Shown: positions 42,427 through 52,270, numbered from the stretch's first letter. The stretch: DNA of 64,000 nucleotides from DASUPK01 sp963736305 (GCA_963736305.1 CAVTOD010000005.1:62001-126000); one strand, 5' to 3'. Translations and numbers: made by a program. Notes: generated by a model from the letters alone, not told the origin.

Positions 42427-43554
42427 GCGGCGCTCGGGGCCGAGGAGCTCTCGGTAGATCGACTCGTAGGAGCGCAGCATCGGCGCCACCCCGAATCGCC
42501 GCAGCGCGATCTCCCTCCCCCGCTCCCCCATCTGGCTGCAGAGGTCGGGAGAAGCGAGCAGCGAGCGGATTTCGCGAGCCAGTGCCTCGTGGTCATCAGG
42601 AGGGACAAGGATGCCCGTACCGCCGTCGACGACTACCTCCGGCGTGCCACCAACCCTGCTCGCCACTACGGGCAACGTCGCGAGCATCGCCTCGATCGCG
42701 GCGATACCCAGCGCCTCGCTCCGCGAGGGAAGCGCGAAGACATCGAAGCCCGGGTACCAGGGACGCGGGTCCCTTACCCATCCGGGCATGCATACCCGGT
42801 CCGAGACTCCGAGCTCGCGGCCCAGGCGCTCCAGCCGGGGACGATCCGGCCCGTCGCCGACCAGGACGACGGTGACGTCGGGGAGGGTTCGAATGGCCCG
42901 AAGCAGTACATCCAGCCCCTTCTCCGGGGCGAGCCGGCCGACATATCCCACAACCGGGCCATCGGTGACCCTGGGTCGTGCAGCGACAGAGACATCGGGA
43001 ACGCCGTTATAGATCACCCGTACCGCCTGCTCCCCAAGCCCGACTACCCGCTCGATAAAGTGGGCGGCGGCGACGGAGACCGCGACATGAGCGTCGAGAT
43101 GCTTGAGGTTGAGTCGATTGAGCCGCACCTGACTCCGTGTGTGGGGGGGAGCGATCGCATGCTGGACGGCGAGAGTTCTGACGCCGGGCGTAAGCAAGGC
43201 CGCGCCGAGGGCGTACTGGCACGACCACGGAGTCGGAAGGTTCGCGTGCAGCACGTCAGGGCGCAACTCACGCATCATGCGCAGGTGGGCGACGCTGCCA
43301 CGAAGGTCCCATTTGCTGCGCACCGATCGCACTATCCGAGTCTCGGCGCCATCGCGCCCCGCTGCCACTTCCCGCACGATCGCGGGATTGGTCCCCACCA
43401 CGATCACTTCTATCCAATCGCCAAGTCCGCGAACCAGGGTCGCCAGCGCTTTCTCGGCGCCCCCGAGGTCATTCGAGTCCGTGTACGCCGCAACGCGCAC
43501 CGCGCCACCTGAGCGCGCGGCACCTCGGCCGGCGAGCGAAGGCGGCAGCATCAT
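42418..43554 (-). CDS. Glycosyltransferase, GT4 family
   Basis: 378 residues from the first of two ATG codons at 43554 with GAGGGG upstream; the open frame upstream is not conserved-looking. SNDLGGAEKALATL, PDVLHANLPTPWS, VGYVGRLAPEKGLDVLL and SRSEALGIAAIEAMLATLPV (EX7E) show a complete GT-B enzyme. Overlaps the 3' end of the deacetylase by 9 bp (convergent). Confidence 0.88.
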   Translation of the reverse strand: MMLPPSLAGRGAARSGGAVRVAAYTDSNDLGGAEKALATLVRGLGDWIEVIVVGTNPAIVREVAAGRDGAETRIVRSVRSKWDLRGSVAHLRMMRELRPDVLHANLPTPWSCQYALGAALLTPGVRTLAVQHAIAPPHTRSQVRLNRLNLKHLDAHVAVSVAAAHFIERVVGLGEQAVRVIYNGVPDVSVAARPRVTDGPVVGYVGRLAPEKGLDVLLRAIRTLPDVTVVLVGDGPDRPRLERLGRELGVSDRVCMPGWVRDPRPWYPGFDVFALPSRSEALGIAAIEAMLATLPVVASRVGGTPEVVVDGGTGILVPPDDHEALAREIRSLLASPDLCSQMGERGREIALRRFGVAPMLRSYESIYRELLGPERRSG

Positions 43555-43680
43555 TCGAAGTCGCACCCCTCGCAATCTCTGACGCCCGCAATCGCAGCGG
43601 CTTGGCTGCCAGACTGTGCGCTCAATGGCTGAACCGGCCGATACCGGACCACTCGTTGCACGCTGGGGGCTGCTCCCGAG

Positions 43681-45027
43681 ATGAATGGCATCATGACCGC
43701 TCGGGCCTTCCATGCCCGCGGGCTTCCCCTGATCGCCGGAGCGCTTGGCGCGACCGCGGTTGGCTTCGCCTCCTCACGTAGTCCGTTGCTGACGATCGCT
43801 GCGTTAGTCGTGGTCGTCCTGATGATCTTCGTGGTCACCCAGCCACACACGGTGCTGATGATCATGCTGGCAGTGTTCCCGTGGGAGGGCATGCTCGGCT
43901 TCCCGACGCACACGCTTACCGTCGTCAAGATCATCGGCTTCCTCCTGGTCGTGTCGGTGACGCTTTCCGCGGTCGCCCAGGGAACCAGGCTGCGCGCGCC
44001 GCCGGCCGCCATCGCGGCGTTCGCATTTGTCCTCCTCGCCCTTCTCTCCCTCATCACGTCTCCTGACCCGTCAGCCGGCGTCGCGCAGATTCTCCGATAC
44101 ACGCTGTTCGTTGCGTTCTTATTCATCACCATTCAGTTGCTGGACTCCCGTGCCCTCCTGCTTCGAGCCTTGCGTGTGCTCATCCTCTCCCTTAGCCTCG
44201 CCGCCCTCTGGGGGCTGATCGCGTTCCTATCCGGTAGCGAACCGCGAGCCGGAGGACCGATCAGCGATCCGAACGAATTCGGCTACATGCTCGCCGCGCT
44301 GCTGCCTCTATGCGTCTACCTGATCCTCGAGGACACTCGCCTGCGTTGGCTGTGGGTGCCCTGCTTTCCGGCGATGCTCGCCGCGACGCTCGCCACCCTC
44401 TCCCGCGGCGCCTTCGCCGGCCTCGTAGGCATGATGATCTGGGCTGCCCTCACGCGTCGCATCCGGCTTGGTGGCCTGGTGATCTCCACCATCAGCCTCA
44501 TGGCGCTCGTCGCCCTGGGGTTCGCGCTGTTCGGATCCGTGGTCAACGAGCGAGTGCAGCAAAAGGGGCACATTGCGACCAAGAACTCGCAATCACGCGA
44601 GGCCCTCTGGGCGGGTGCGTTGGAGATGTCGATGGACCACCCCATCACGGGCGTCGGACCGGGTCGATTTGGAGCGGAAAGTGTCAACTACATTCGCGAC
44701 GATCCGATCGCCCTGGTTGACCCGGTGGCGCACAATGCGTATCTGGAGTTGCTCGCCGAGAGCGGCCCCTTTGCACTCGCAGCTTTCCTCGCCTTCCTCG
44801 GCATATCCTGGAGGACGCTGGTGCGAGTGCAGGGCGCGACGCGAGTGGACGGGAACCGAGATGACGAGCGGCTGGCGACGGCGCTCCAGGCATCGCTTCT
44901 GGTCGCGATCATCGGCGCAATCTTCATCAGCGAACACGTCGCGAGCCCATTTTGGGTGATCTGCAGCTTCGCCGCGGTCGTGCCATTGGTGGGAAGAGTG
45001 GCCACCGTCACTCCCAAACCTGCATGA
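43681..45027 (+). CDS. O-antigen polymerase/ligase-like membrane protein
   Basis: 448 residues, 10-12 membrane spans. DHPITGVGPGRFGAESVNYI and AHNAYLELLAESGPFALAAF are the Wzy_C superfamily signature. Shorter than the ligase at 34136 and without TPR tail. First gene of a plus-strand run with three GT4 genes; its stop overlaps the next start (ATGA). Confidence 0.87.
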   Translation: MNGIMTARAFHARGLPLIAGALGATAVGFASSRSPLLTIAALVVVVLMIFVVTQPHTVLMIMLAVFPWEGMLGFPTHTLTVVKIIGFLLVVSVTLSAVAQGTRLRAPPAAIAAFAFVLLALLSLITSPDPSAGVAQILRYTLFVAFLFITIQLLDSRALLLRALRVLILSLSLAALWGLIAFLSGSEPRAGGPISDPNEFGYMLAALLPLCVYLILEDTRLRWLWVPCFPAMLAATLATLSRGAFAGLVGMMIWAALTRRIRLGGLVISTISLMALVALGFALFGSVVNERVQQKGHIATKNSQSREALWAGALEMSMDHPITGVGPGRFGAESVNYIRDDPIALVDPVAHNAYLELLAESGPFALAAFLAFLGISWRTLVRVQGATRVDGNRDDERLATALQASLLVAIIGAIFISEHVASPFWVICSFAAVVPLVGRVATVTPKPA

Positions 45028-46109
45028 GGGTCCGCTTGATTACGTCGCTGGAGCGGGGCGGGCCGATCGAGCACACCCTTTCCCTTGCCGGGGCGATGGC
45101 CGATGCCGGGATCGACGTCGGTGCCGTCTGCGCGAGTCCGAGCATCGCCAAGCGATTCCGCGCCGCTCGGGCAGACGCCGCGGTGATCCCGCTTCGGAGC
45201 TGGTGGGATAGCCGTCATGCCCGCCAAGCGTGGAGCTACGTCCGAGGTGCGGATGTCGTCCACGGCCAGGATCGGCGCAGCGGCCTCGTGGTCCGCATGG
45301 GTCCACGTCCCACCCGACGGGGATTGAGGGTATACACCGTCCACGGACTCCCGGACGAGTACCTGCCCCTGCCGGGGCGGCGTCCCCGCCCCGGACTGCG
45401 GGCTACGCTCGCCTACCGCGGTCTGGATGCCGCGCTGTGCCACCGCGCCGACGCCGTGATCACTCCCTCTCGGGCATTCGCTGAGATACTCGTCGCGCGG
45501 CTCGGCTTTCCACGTGCCAAGTTGACGGTGATCCCAAACGGCGTCCGCGTCCCCCCGCGTCCGATCGCGCCCGGCTCGCTCGTAGGCACGGTGGCACTGC
45601 TGGAGCCGGTGAAGGGCCTCGACGTCTTCGTCAGGTCGGCGGCGCGCCTCGCCGATCGCGATCCAGACCTCCGGTTTGCGATCTTCGGCAGCGGCAATGA
45701 GCGGGAACGCCTCGAAGCGCTCGCCCAGCGCCTAGGCGTGAGCGAGAAGGTGGAGCTTCCAGGCTACGTGCCAATGGACCAGGCGCTCGGCCGCCTCGGA
45801 ATCTTCGTCCTCAGCTCGTACATGGAGAACGCACCCCTATCGTTGCTCGAAGCGATGGCGGCCGGCGTCCCGGTGGTCGCGACCGCGGTCGGTGCGATTC
45901 CCGAGATTGCAATCGATGGGACCGCGCAGCTCGTAGCCCCTGGCGACGACGTCGCCCTGGCGGATGCGATCGGTCGCCTGCTCGCCGATCCCGGCCTACG
46001 CGAGCGACAAGCGAAAGCGGCACGCGAACGGGTCTTGGCCCGGTACACGGTCGACGCCTGCGCGGGCGAGACGCTTGCCCTCTACCGGCGGCTCCTCGGC
46101 GAGCGCTAG
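45024..46109 (+). CDS. Glycosyltransferase, GT4 family
   Basis: 361 residues from the ATG overlapping the previous stop. TSLERGGPIEHTLSLAGAM, VYTVHGLPDEYLPLPG, TVIPNGVRVPP, VALLEPVKGLDVFVRSAARL and SSYMENAPLSLLEAMAAGVP (EX7E). Coupled to its neighbours on both sides. Confidence 0.9.
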   Translation: MRVRLITSLERGGPIEHTLSLAGAMADAGIDVGAVCASPSIAKRFRAARADAAVIPLRSWWDSRHARQAWSYVRGADVVHGQDRRSGLVVRMGPRPTRRGLRVYTVHGLPDEYLPLPGRRPRPGLRATLAYRGLDAALCHRADAVITPSRAFAEILVARLGFPRAKLTVIPNGVRVPPRPIAPGSLVGTVALLEPVKGLDVFVRSAARLADRDPDLRFAIFGSGNERERLEALAQRLGVSEKVELPGYVPMDQALGRLGIFVLSSYMENAPLSLLEAMAAGVPVVATAVGAIPEIAIDGTAQLVAPGDDVALADAIGRLLADPGLRERQAKAARERVLARYTVDACAGETLALYRRLLGER

Positions 46110-47233
46110 TGCGGATCCTGCTCACTGCAGCCACGATGGGGGTGGGCGGCGCGGAGCGGTTGCTCGTGGAGCTGGCGAAGGGTCTCAGCACCGCCACCGA
46201 CCAGGTGGCCGTGGCGGCAGACCATGGACCGCTTGACCCCGACCTCGCCGAACTCAATGTGATCCGCTTCTCCCAGCCCGGATACGGCCGCTCCCCGATC
46301 GCGGCCGCCCGCGGAGCGGCAGGCCTGCGGCGGGCGATAGGCTCGTTTCGTCCCGATGTGATCCATAGCCACAACGTCAAGTCAACGGCGCTGGTGGCCG
46401 CCGCCCGCGCGTCGACGAGACGGCGCCCACCCCTGGTGGCCACCTTCCACGGAGTCCGGCGAGGGGAATACCGAGCATCGGGGCTGATATTGCGCACCGC
46501 GGCACGTGTCGTCTGCGTCTCGGACGACGTGGCGGACGGGCTCGCGGCTATCGGGATGCCGCGATCACGGTTGAGGGTCATTCCGAATGCCGTTCCCGCC
46601 CCCGAGCCACTTGACACGGGGCACCGCGAATCGATCGATCAGGAGCTCGGGCTCGAGGGACGGCCCGTCGTCTCGCTGGTAGGGCGGCTAGTCCCTCAGA
46701 AGGTCCCGGGACGCTTCCTCAACGCCGCCGCGTTGATAGCTGCCGAAATCCCGGAATGCCGCTTCCTGGTCGTCGGCGACGGGCCCCTTCGCTCGGATCT
46801 CGAAGCAGACACCCGGCGACTGGGCATCGAGGCCGCGGTTCGCTTCACCGGCATGCGATCGGACGCAAGAGACCTGATCTCGCGCTCTGACGTCATCGTC
46901 TTCTCCTCGGACTGGGAGGGCATGTCCCTCGTGGCGCTGGAGGCTCTTGCCGCGGGAACGCCGGTGGTCGCGACCGCGGTGGAGGGCATGGAGGAGATGC
47001 TGGGTGACGGAGCAGGAGTGCTCGTTGATCGCGCTGCCCCCCCGCTGGCGCGGGCGGTGATCGAGCTGCTCAGGCACCCGGAGCGGCGAGCGGAGATGGG
47101 AAGGATCGGCCGCGAGAAGGTCCAGACCGAGCACTCCCTGGGCGTGATGATTCGCGCCTACCGCGAGCTCTATTCCGAGGTGGCGTCGCCGGGACCCGCT
47201 ACTTCAGCGCTAGATAGCCCGAGCCGGGCTTAA
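46109..47233 (+). CDS. Glycosyltransferase, GT4 family
   Basis: 374 residues. ATMGVGGAERLLVELAKGL, DVIHSHNVKSTAL, RVIPNAVPAPEP, VSLVGRLVPQKVPGRFLNAA and SSDWEGMSLVALEALAAGTP (EX7E). GTG start shares one base with the previous TAG. Its last 35 bp overlap a minus-strand gene remnant. Confidence 0.9.
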   Translation: MRILLTAATMGVGGAERLLVELAKGLSTATDQVAVAADHGPLDPDLAELNVIRFSQPGYGRSPIAAARGAAGLRRAIGSFRPDVIHSHNVKSTALVAAARASTRRRPPLVATFHGVRRGEYRASGLILRTAARVVCVSDDVADGLAAIGMPRSRLRVIPNAVPAPEPLDTGHRESIDQELGLEGRPVVSLVGRLVPQKVPGRFLNAAALIAAEIPECRFLVVGDGPLRSDLEADTRRLGIEAAVRFTGMRSDARDLISRSDVIVFSSDWEGMSLVALEALAAGTPVVATAVEGMEEMLGDGAGVLVDRAAPPLARAVIELLRHPERRAEMGRIGREKVQTEHSLGVMIRAYRELYSEVASPGPATSALDSPSRA

Positions 47234-47396
47234 CGAACTGGCCGATGGGCCGGCATGGTCGTACCTCCGACCAGAAAAGGGTGTTTGCGGCCACCGCCCA
47301 GTTCATGATCCGCCTATTGAGCTGATCCGGGTACCAGGCAAAGAGCGGGAACCACCTGATCTTGTCCCGTTTCCTCGCCCCGTCGTAGTCGCTAGC
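47199..47396 (-). pseudogene. Gene remnant, C-terminal 65 residues only
   Basis: The minus strand reads KRDKIRWFPLFAWYPDQLNR then RRIMNWAVAANTLFWSEV and PCRPIGQFVKPGSGYLALK to a TAG at 47199. Codon use is coding-like, but an in-frame TAG stands directly upstream (47397-47399) and no start codon is near. It overlaps the end of the GT4 gene. It is a leftover of a lost gene in the polysaccharide locus; family not recognised. Confidence 0.55.
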
Positions 47397-47410
47397 CTAC
47401 GGCCAGTCCG

Positions 47411-48508
47411 ATGCCAGACCACGGCCGCCTCTCAGACCGGATCGACGTCGGACTTGATACCACGGCCGCCGTAACAGGCCAGACCGGACTCAGCCGCTAC
47501 ACGGAGGAGCTGTGGGGGGAGCTCGAGCGGCGAGAAGACGTAGAGGTCCACGCCTTTGCGCTGGGACGCGGCGCCTACAGGCATTCCGCCCACCCCCTCC
47601 GGAGGCTGAACATCCCTCTCCGCGTCCTTAGGCCGGCGTGGCGATACCTCGGCTGGCCCCGGGCCGAGACCTTCGTGGGGTCGGTGCAGGTGGTCCATTC
47701 CCTCGCACTCACTGCCATCCCCAGCCGTCTGCCGCGGGTCGCCACGGTTCACGACGTGCTGCCACTGACCCATCCGGAGCTCTACCCCCCGGGCACGGAG
47801 GACGCTCAGCGCAAGGAGCTGACGAGTGCCGCAGAAGCCGACGTAATCGTGGCGACCTGCGAGTCCACCGCAAACGAGATCGCGCGCGTGGCGCCGTTTC
47901 CTCGGGAGCGGATCGTCGTAGCTCCGCTCGGCATAACCGGCCTGCCGCCAGCGGACGGGCGCGCCGCGCCGGAGGCACCGTACCTGCTCGCCGTCGGAGC
48001 GATGACACCCAGGAAGGGATTCGACGTGCTAGCGGAGGCCGTCACCAGGGTCGGGCCGAGCTGCCCGCGGATGCTTGTGGCAGGGCCTGACTGGTGGGGG
48101 GCGGATGAGATGCGACGGGCTATAGCTGAAGCGGACCTGTATGGAAAGTTCGAGCTGCTCGGCCCGGTCGATGACGGAAGCCTCGCCTCCCTCTACGCCA
48201 GCGCAAGCGCAGTCTGCTTTCCAAGCCGCGGCGAGGGCTTCGGTCTCCCGTGCTTGGAGGCGATTGCGGCCGGGGCTCCCCTGATCGCGAGCGACCTGCC
48301 CCCGGTCCGGGAGGTCGTCGGCTCCGCAGCCGTACTCGTCCCTCCAGGAGACCCAGACGCGCTCGCCGAAGCGATTGCACGGCTGCTCGCCGACGACGAC
48401 GAAAGGCGCACCCTGGTCGATCGAGGACTCGAGAGGGCGTCCGGGTTCACGTGGCGGCGCACTGCCGAGGACACTGTGCGGGCCTACCGGAAAGCCCTAG
48501 GAGGCTGA
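47411..48508 (+). CDS. Glycosyltransferase, GT4 family
   Basis: 365 residues. LDTTAAVTGQTGLSRYTEEL, VATVHDVLPLTHPELYPPG, ICATCESTANE-type linker (VATCESTANEIARVAPFPRE), VGAMTPRKGFDVLAEAV and SRGEGFGLPCLEAIAAGAPL (EX7E). Resembles mannosyltransferase-like WbpZ/WbaZ enzymes. TAGCCT lies 12 nt upstream of the ATG. Confidence 0.9.
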   Translation: MPDHGRLSDRIDVGLDTTAAVTGQTGLSRYTEELWGELERREDVEVHAFALGRGAYRHSAHPLRRLNIPLRVLRPAWRYLGWPRAETFVGSVQVVHSLALTAIPSRLPRVATVHDVLPLTHPELYPPGTEDAQRKELTSAAEADVIVATCESTANEIARVAPFPRERIVVAPLGITGLPPADGRAAPEAPYLLAVGAMTPRKGFDVLAEAVTRVGPSCPRMLVAGPDWWGADEMRRAIAEADLYGKFELLGPVDDGSLASLYASASAVCFPSRGEGFGLPCLEAIAAGAPLIASDLPPVREVVGSAAVLVPPGDPDALAEAIARLLADDDERRTLVDRGLERASGFTWRRTAEDTVRAYRKALGG

Positions 48509-50131
48509 CCTAAGGCCACCTGCCCAGAACCGGATCACTCGGCCGGGAATGCCTCCCAGCACGCTTCCTGCCGTCTTCTCGAGCCAAAGGGCATCCGCCG
48601 CAGTGAAGATCCGAAGCCCGCGAGCAACCAGCGAGAACGCGAGCAGGCCAAGGGCTGCCCCGACCGCGATTCCGGCGATCCCTCCAATCGCATAGACGCA
48701 TCCCCAAGCCGCGAGTCCTCCGGTAGCTGCAGCAGCTGCGACTGCGGCCACGCGAGCGAACTCCCAGCGCACGCCACCGACGAGCCTTTGCGAGTAGATG
48801 AACGGGGGCACGCCCACGACGAGCTGGGCGATCGAGTTGGAGATCGCCGCGCCGACGGCGTCAAAGTGGGGGATCAGGGCGAAGGCGAGCCCGATGTCGA
48901 CCGCCCCGCCGACCGCCCCCGCGATGACCAAGATCCGAAGATGACCCATTCCAGCCACCATCGCGCCCGCCAACTGGAATATCGCGATCGCGGGAAAGGG
49001 CGCAACCAGGATCAGGAGGATCGGGCCGACGGCATTGAAGTCGGCGCCGTAAACGAGCTTCAGGAGCTCGGGGCCGAGGGCCGCGGCCCCGGCCGTCAGA
49101 ACGAATGCGACGGTCAGGCCGAGGCGCAGCGCCCTGGCGAAGCCCGTGCGCACCCTGTCCATCTCCCCCGCGCCCTGCAGAGTGGCCACTGCGGGGACCA
49201 GCGTCCCACCGATCTGCCTCGGAATCATGGATAGGGCGGTGATCGCGGCGAAGGCGATCGAGTAGAAGCCGATCTGCGAGTCGCTCGAGTAGTGGTTCAG
49301 GAAGAGGAATTCGGAACGATTCCAGACGACCAGGCTCAAACCCACGCCGATGCTCGAGACCCCCGCGTATCGGAACATCGCATGAACGGGGGCGCTGGCG
49401 TCCTTGCCCTGTACGTGCTCCGAAACATTGAGACGTGCCACAAGGATGGACATCCAGGCCAGGCTGAGCATGACGGCGATGGCCTCAACCGCAAACATCC
49501 CACGGATCCCTCCCCCGGCTGCGAGCACCGCAACGACTCCAGCCGTGGAGATCGCGCCGGTGATCAAGCCGACCATCGCCATCGGGCGCCATCGTTGATG
49601 CCCGGCCAATACCGCTTGCGGGACACCCTGAACGAGTAGGAAAGCCGCCGTCACGCCAGCCAGAACCCAGGCCGCTGCGGGCTTCGCGCCGGCTAGCGCG
49701 AGCACCGACATAACCCCGGCTGCCAGCGCCGCCAGCGGGATCGCAACCCAGAGCGCAGACCGCGACAGGACCCGCACGGCCCCTGGGCGACCCTCGCCGA
49801 GCACGGACGCCGTGAACCGCTGCAGGGAGACCGTAATGGGGAGTCCCAGTAAGGTGACGATCGATAGCTCGGCGAAGGCGATGAAGCTCTGGCGCCCGAA
49901 GAGCTCCGGACCGAGGAAACGCCCCGCCGCGATCGACACGACCAGCAGGTACAGCTGCGGCACAAGGCCGAGCGAAACGTTCCAGGCGCTCCCCCGAGCG
50001 ACCGCGGCGCCGGTTGTCGCTGACGCTGCTGAAACCCGGGACTCCTCCATGCCGGCCACCTCGGCCTCGACCCTGCTCGGCTCGGCTGGACCAGGCACAG
50101 TGGGTTCAACCATATTTGCGGATGGTCGCAC
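48497..50131 (-). CDS. Wzx-type lipid-linked oligosaccharide flippase (MATE/MVF-like)
   Basis: 544 residues, about 14 membrane spans, polysaccharide_synt family: ARGSAWNVSLGLVPQLYLLV, GRFLGPELFGRQSFIAF at the N-terminus, GFYSIAFAAITALSMIPRQI in the middle. It would flip the undecaprenyl-linked repeat unit. Start GTG 50131, with ATG 50113 as alternative. Convergent with the GT4 gene (12-bp overlap). Confidence 0.87.
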   Translation of the reverse strand: MRPSANMVEPTVPGPAEPSRVEAEVAGMEESRVSAASATTGAAVARGSAWNVSLGLVPQLYLLVVSIAAGRFLGPELFGRQSFIAFAELSIVTLLGLPITVSLQRFTASVLGEGRPGAVRVLSRSALWVAIPLAALAAGVMSVLALAGAKPAAAWVLAGVTAAFLLVQGVPQAVLAGHQRWRPMAMVGLITGAISTAGVVAVLAAGGGIRGMFAVEAIAVMLSLAWMSILVARLNVSEHVQGKDASAPVHAMFRYAGVSSIGVGLSLVVWNRSEFLFLNHYSSDSQIGFYSIAFAAITALSMIPRQIGGTLVPAVATLQGAGEMDRVRTGFARALRLGLTVAFVLTAGAAALGPELLKLVYGADFNAVGPILLILVAPFPAIAIFQLAGAMVAGMGHLRILVIAGAVGGAVDIGLAFALIPHFDAVGAAISNSIAQLVVGVPPFIYSQRLVGGVRWEFARVAAVAAAAATGGLAAWGCVYAIGGIAGIAVGAALGLLAFSLVARGLRIFTAADALWLEKTAGSVLGGIPGRVIRFWAGGLRSAS

Positions 50132-50157
50132 TCGCCCCCGGCGAGCGCGTGGGTCTG

Positions 50158-51147
50158 TCAGCGGTCGGCCAGGAGCCGCCCGGCAAGGCCCGGCGCAAGG
50201 GCTGCGAACGCCGCTTTCGCTCGCGTCGGAATGGAGAACCCGGTCCCCGTCACGATCGAACGCGACAGACGGCGCGCGTCCGCGCGCCCGGCAACCAGGG
50301 CCTCTCTCGCCTCCAGGAGCGCGGCCCGGTGAGCGTTGACCTCAATGCCCTCCCCTGCAATCGCGCGCTCCTCGAGGGTGAGCAAGCCGCTCTCGAGGTG
50401 CTTCGTCAGCATCGCCACATTCTCCCGCGTGGTCTTGGCCTCGTCAGTGGAGAGGCTCGGATGACCCATGCGGTATCGGTAAAGCGGGCGGTCGACGAGG
50501 CCGACCAGAGAGCCGCCCAAAATCAACCTGATCCAGCAATCCCAATCCGAGGTAATCGGCAGGCCCTCGTCGAAACCCCCTATGGCGAGAAGTCGCGTGC
50601 GGCGAATCGCGGGCCAGCCGAAGAAGCAGCCGCGCATGATCCCGGCGCGCTGGTCATGGATCTCGAAGCCGTGTCGGCCCCTGTAGGTCCCGACCGGCTC
50701 TCCGTCTACTTCGATCACCGCGTCGGTCGTGATCACGTCCAGGTCGGGCCGGGCAACGGCGAGGGCCGCGATCGCCTCGAGCCTCTCCGGGGCGAACGCG
50801 TCGTCGGCGTCGAGCTCCACCACGAACTCCGAGTGCGCCGCCCGCGCAGCCGCGTTCAGCGCCGACCCGGCCCCGCCGTTCTGCTTGCGGATCAGGACCA
50901 ATCGATCGCCGTAGGGGGCGAGCACCGCCTCGAGATCGTCCGTCGAGCCGTCGTCGCAGACGACGATCTCATCCGCCGGGAGCGTCTGGCCCAGCACCGA
51001 TTCGACCGCCTCGCCGATGGTCCCCGCGGCCTGGTATGCCGCAATGATCACGCCTAACGTTGGGCGCCTGGCGGCCGGTTCGATGGGACCCGCCGGAGGG
51101 GGAACCCGATAATCCCCGGTGATCCCCGCAGCCGGTTCGCGCTCCAT
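50158..51147 (-). CDS. Glycosyltransferase, GT2 family (tandem copy A)
   Basis: 329 residues. LGVIIAAYQAAGTIGEAVES, VVCDDGSTDDLEAVLAPYGD, VELDADDAFAPERLEAIA (DxD) and SDWDCWIRLILGGSLVGLVD. Nearly the same along its length as the gene at 51208-52242, down to TAGACT 7 nt before the ATG, so both arose by a tandem duplication that included the promoter. Confidence 0.9.
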   Translation of the reverse strand: MEREPAAGITGDYRVPPPAGPIEPAARRPTLGVIIAAYQAAGTIGEAVESVLGQTLPADEIVVCDDGSTDDLEAVLAPYGDRLVLIRKQNGGAGSALNAAARAAHSEFVVELDADDAFAPERLEAIAALAVARPDLDVITTDAVIEVDGEPVGTYRGRHGFEIHDQRAGIMRGCFFGWPAIRRTRLLAIGGFDEGLPITSDWDCWIRLILGGSLVGLVDRPLYRYRMGHPSLSTDEAKTTRENVAMLTKHLESGLLTLEERAIAGEGIEVNAHRAALLEAREALVAGRADARRLSRSIVTGTGFSIPTRAKAAFAALAPGLAGRLLADR

Positions 51148-51154
51148 CGCAGCG

Positions 51155-51160
51155 AGTCTA
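51155..51160 (-). promoter_or_regulatory. -10 box of GT2 copy A
   Basis: TAGACT on the minus strand, 7 nt before the ATG at 51147; shared with copy B. Confidence 0.5.
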
Positions 51161-51207
51161 GGGGGCCACGGCTCCGTCCCGGTGATTCGCTCGATGCCAG
51201 GCGCCGG

Positions 51208-52242
51208 TCAGCGGTCGACGAGCCCGGCACCGCCGGCAGGTCCAGCGGGCACGTTCTCGGGCCGGAACCGCCGGGCGATGCCCGGCACAAGAGCCGCGAG
51301 CCCCGCCTTCGCTCGCGTCCGAAGGGAGAACCCGGTTCCGGTGACTACCGAGAGGGCGAGGCGGCGCGCCCCCGGGCGCCGGGTCGTGAGCGCCTCCTTT
51401 GCGCCCAGGAGCGCCGCCCGGTGGGCATTGAGCGCGATGACCTCCCTCGCGATCTCTCGCTCCTCTGGGGTGAGCGCGTCGCGCTCCAGCACCTTCTCGA
51501 GCATCATCGCGACCTCGCGCGTGGTCTTCGCCGTATTCGAGGAGAGGCTGTCATGGCCGAACCGCCATCTGTACAGCGGGCGATCGACCAGGCCGACGAG
51601 AGAACCGCCGAGGATCAGCCTGATCCAGCACTCCCAGTCCCAGGCGATCCGAAGGTTCTCATCGAAGCCCCCCGCGGCGACAAGCCGGGCACGGCGAATC
51701 GCAGGCCAGCCGAAGAAGCAGGTGCGGATGATCCCGGCCCGCTGGTCGCGCACCTCGAAGTCGTGCGTTTCCGCCCAGGTGCTCACCGGCTCCCCGTTGA
51801 ACTCCATCACAGCGTCGGTGGTGATCACGTCCAGGTCTGGCCGTGCCATGGCCAGATCCGCGATCGCCTCGAGCCTCTCCGGGGCGAAGGCGTCATCCTG
51901 GTCGAGTTGCACCACGAACTCCGACCGCGCAGCTTTAGCGGCGACGTTGAGGGCGGAGGCGGCACCCCCGTTCTGCTTCCGGATCACGACGAGCCGATCA
52001 CCGTATTGAGCGAGCGCGGCCTCGATGTCGTCGGTTGAGCCGTCGTCGCAGATCACGATCTCGTCCGGGGGAAGCGTCTGGGCGAGCACCGATTCGATCG
52101 CCTCGCCGATGATGCTCGCGCCCTGGTACGCCGCGATCATCACCCCCAGCGTCGGACGCCGGGCGCGCGGGGCGACGAGACCCACAGAATCGGGAACCCG
52201 ACAGGCACCGGCGCCCCTCGTCAAAGCGACATCGTGCTCCAT
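51208..52242 (-). CDS. Glycosyltransferase, GT2 family (tandem copy B)
   Basis: 344 residues. LGVMIAAYQGASIIGEAIES, VICDDGSTDDIEAALAQYGD, VQLDQDDAFAPERLEAIA. Here the DxD region reads DQDD in place of DADD, which may alter donor use. Otherwise it mirrors copy A. Divergent from the epimerase gene. Confidence 0.9.
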   Translation of the reverse strand: MEHDVALTRGAGACRVPDSVGLVAPRARRPTLGVMIAAYQGASIIGEAIESVLAQTLPPDEIVICDDGSTDDIEAALAQYGDRLVVIRKQNGGAASALNVAAKAARSEFVVQLDQDDAFAPERLEAIADLAMARPDLDVITTDAVMEFNGEPVSTWAETHDFEVRDQRAGIIRTCFFGWPAIRRARLVAAGGFDENLRIAWDWECWIRLILGGSLVGLVDRPLYRWRFGHDSLSSNTAKTTREVAMMLEKVLERDALTPEEREIAREVIALNAHRAALLGAKEALTTRRPGARRLALSVVTGTGFSLRTRAKAGLAALVPGIARRFRPENVPAGPAGGAGLVDR

Positions 52243-52249
52243 CGCGGCG

Positions 52250-52255
52250 AGTCTA
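52250..52255 (-). promoter_or_regulatory. -10 box of GT2 copy B
   Basis: TAGACT on the minus strand, 7 nt before the ATG at 52242. Confidence 0.5.
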
Positions 52256-52270
52256 ATGCCCCGCGGAGGG

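Noticed and set aside
42418..43713. Longer start for the GT4 protein at 43713
   Set aside because: The 53 extra residues are Arg/Ser-rich and overlap the start of the divergent membrane protein gene; ATG 43554 begins just before the conserved GT-B start.
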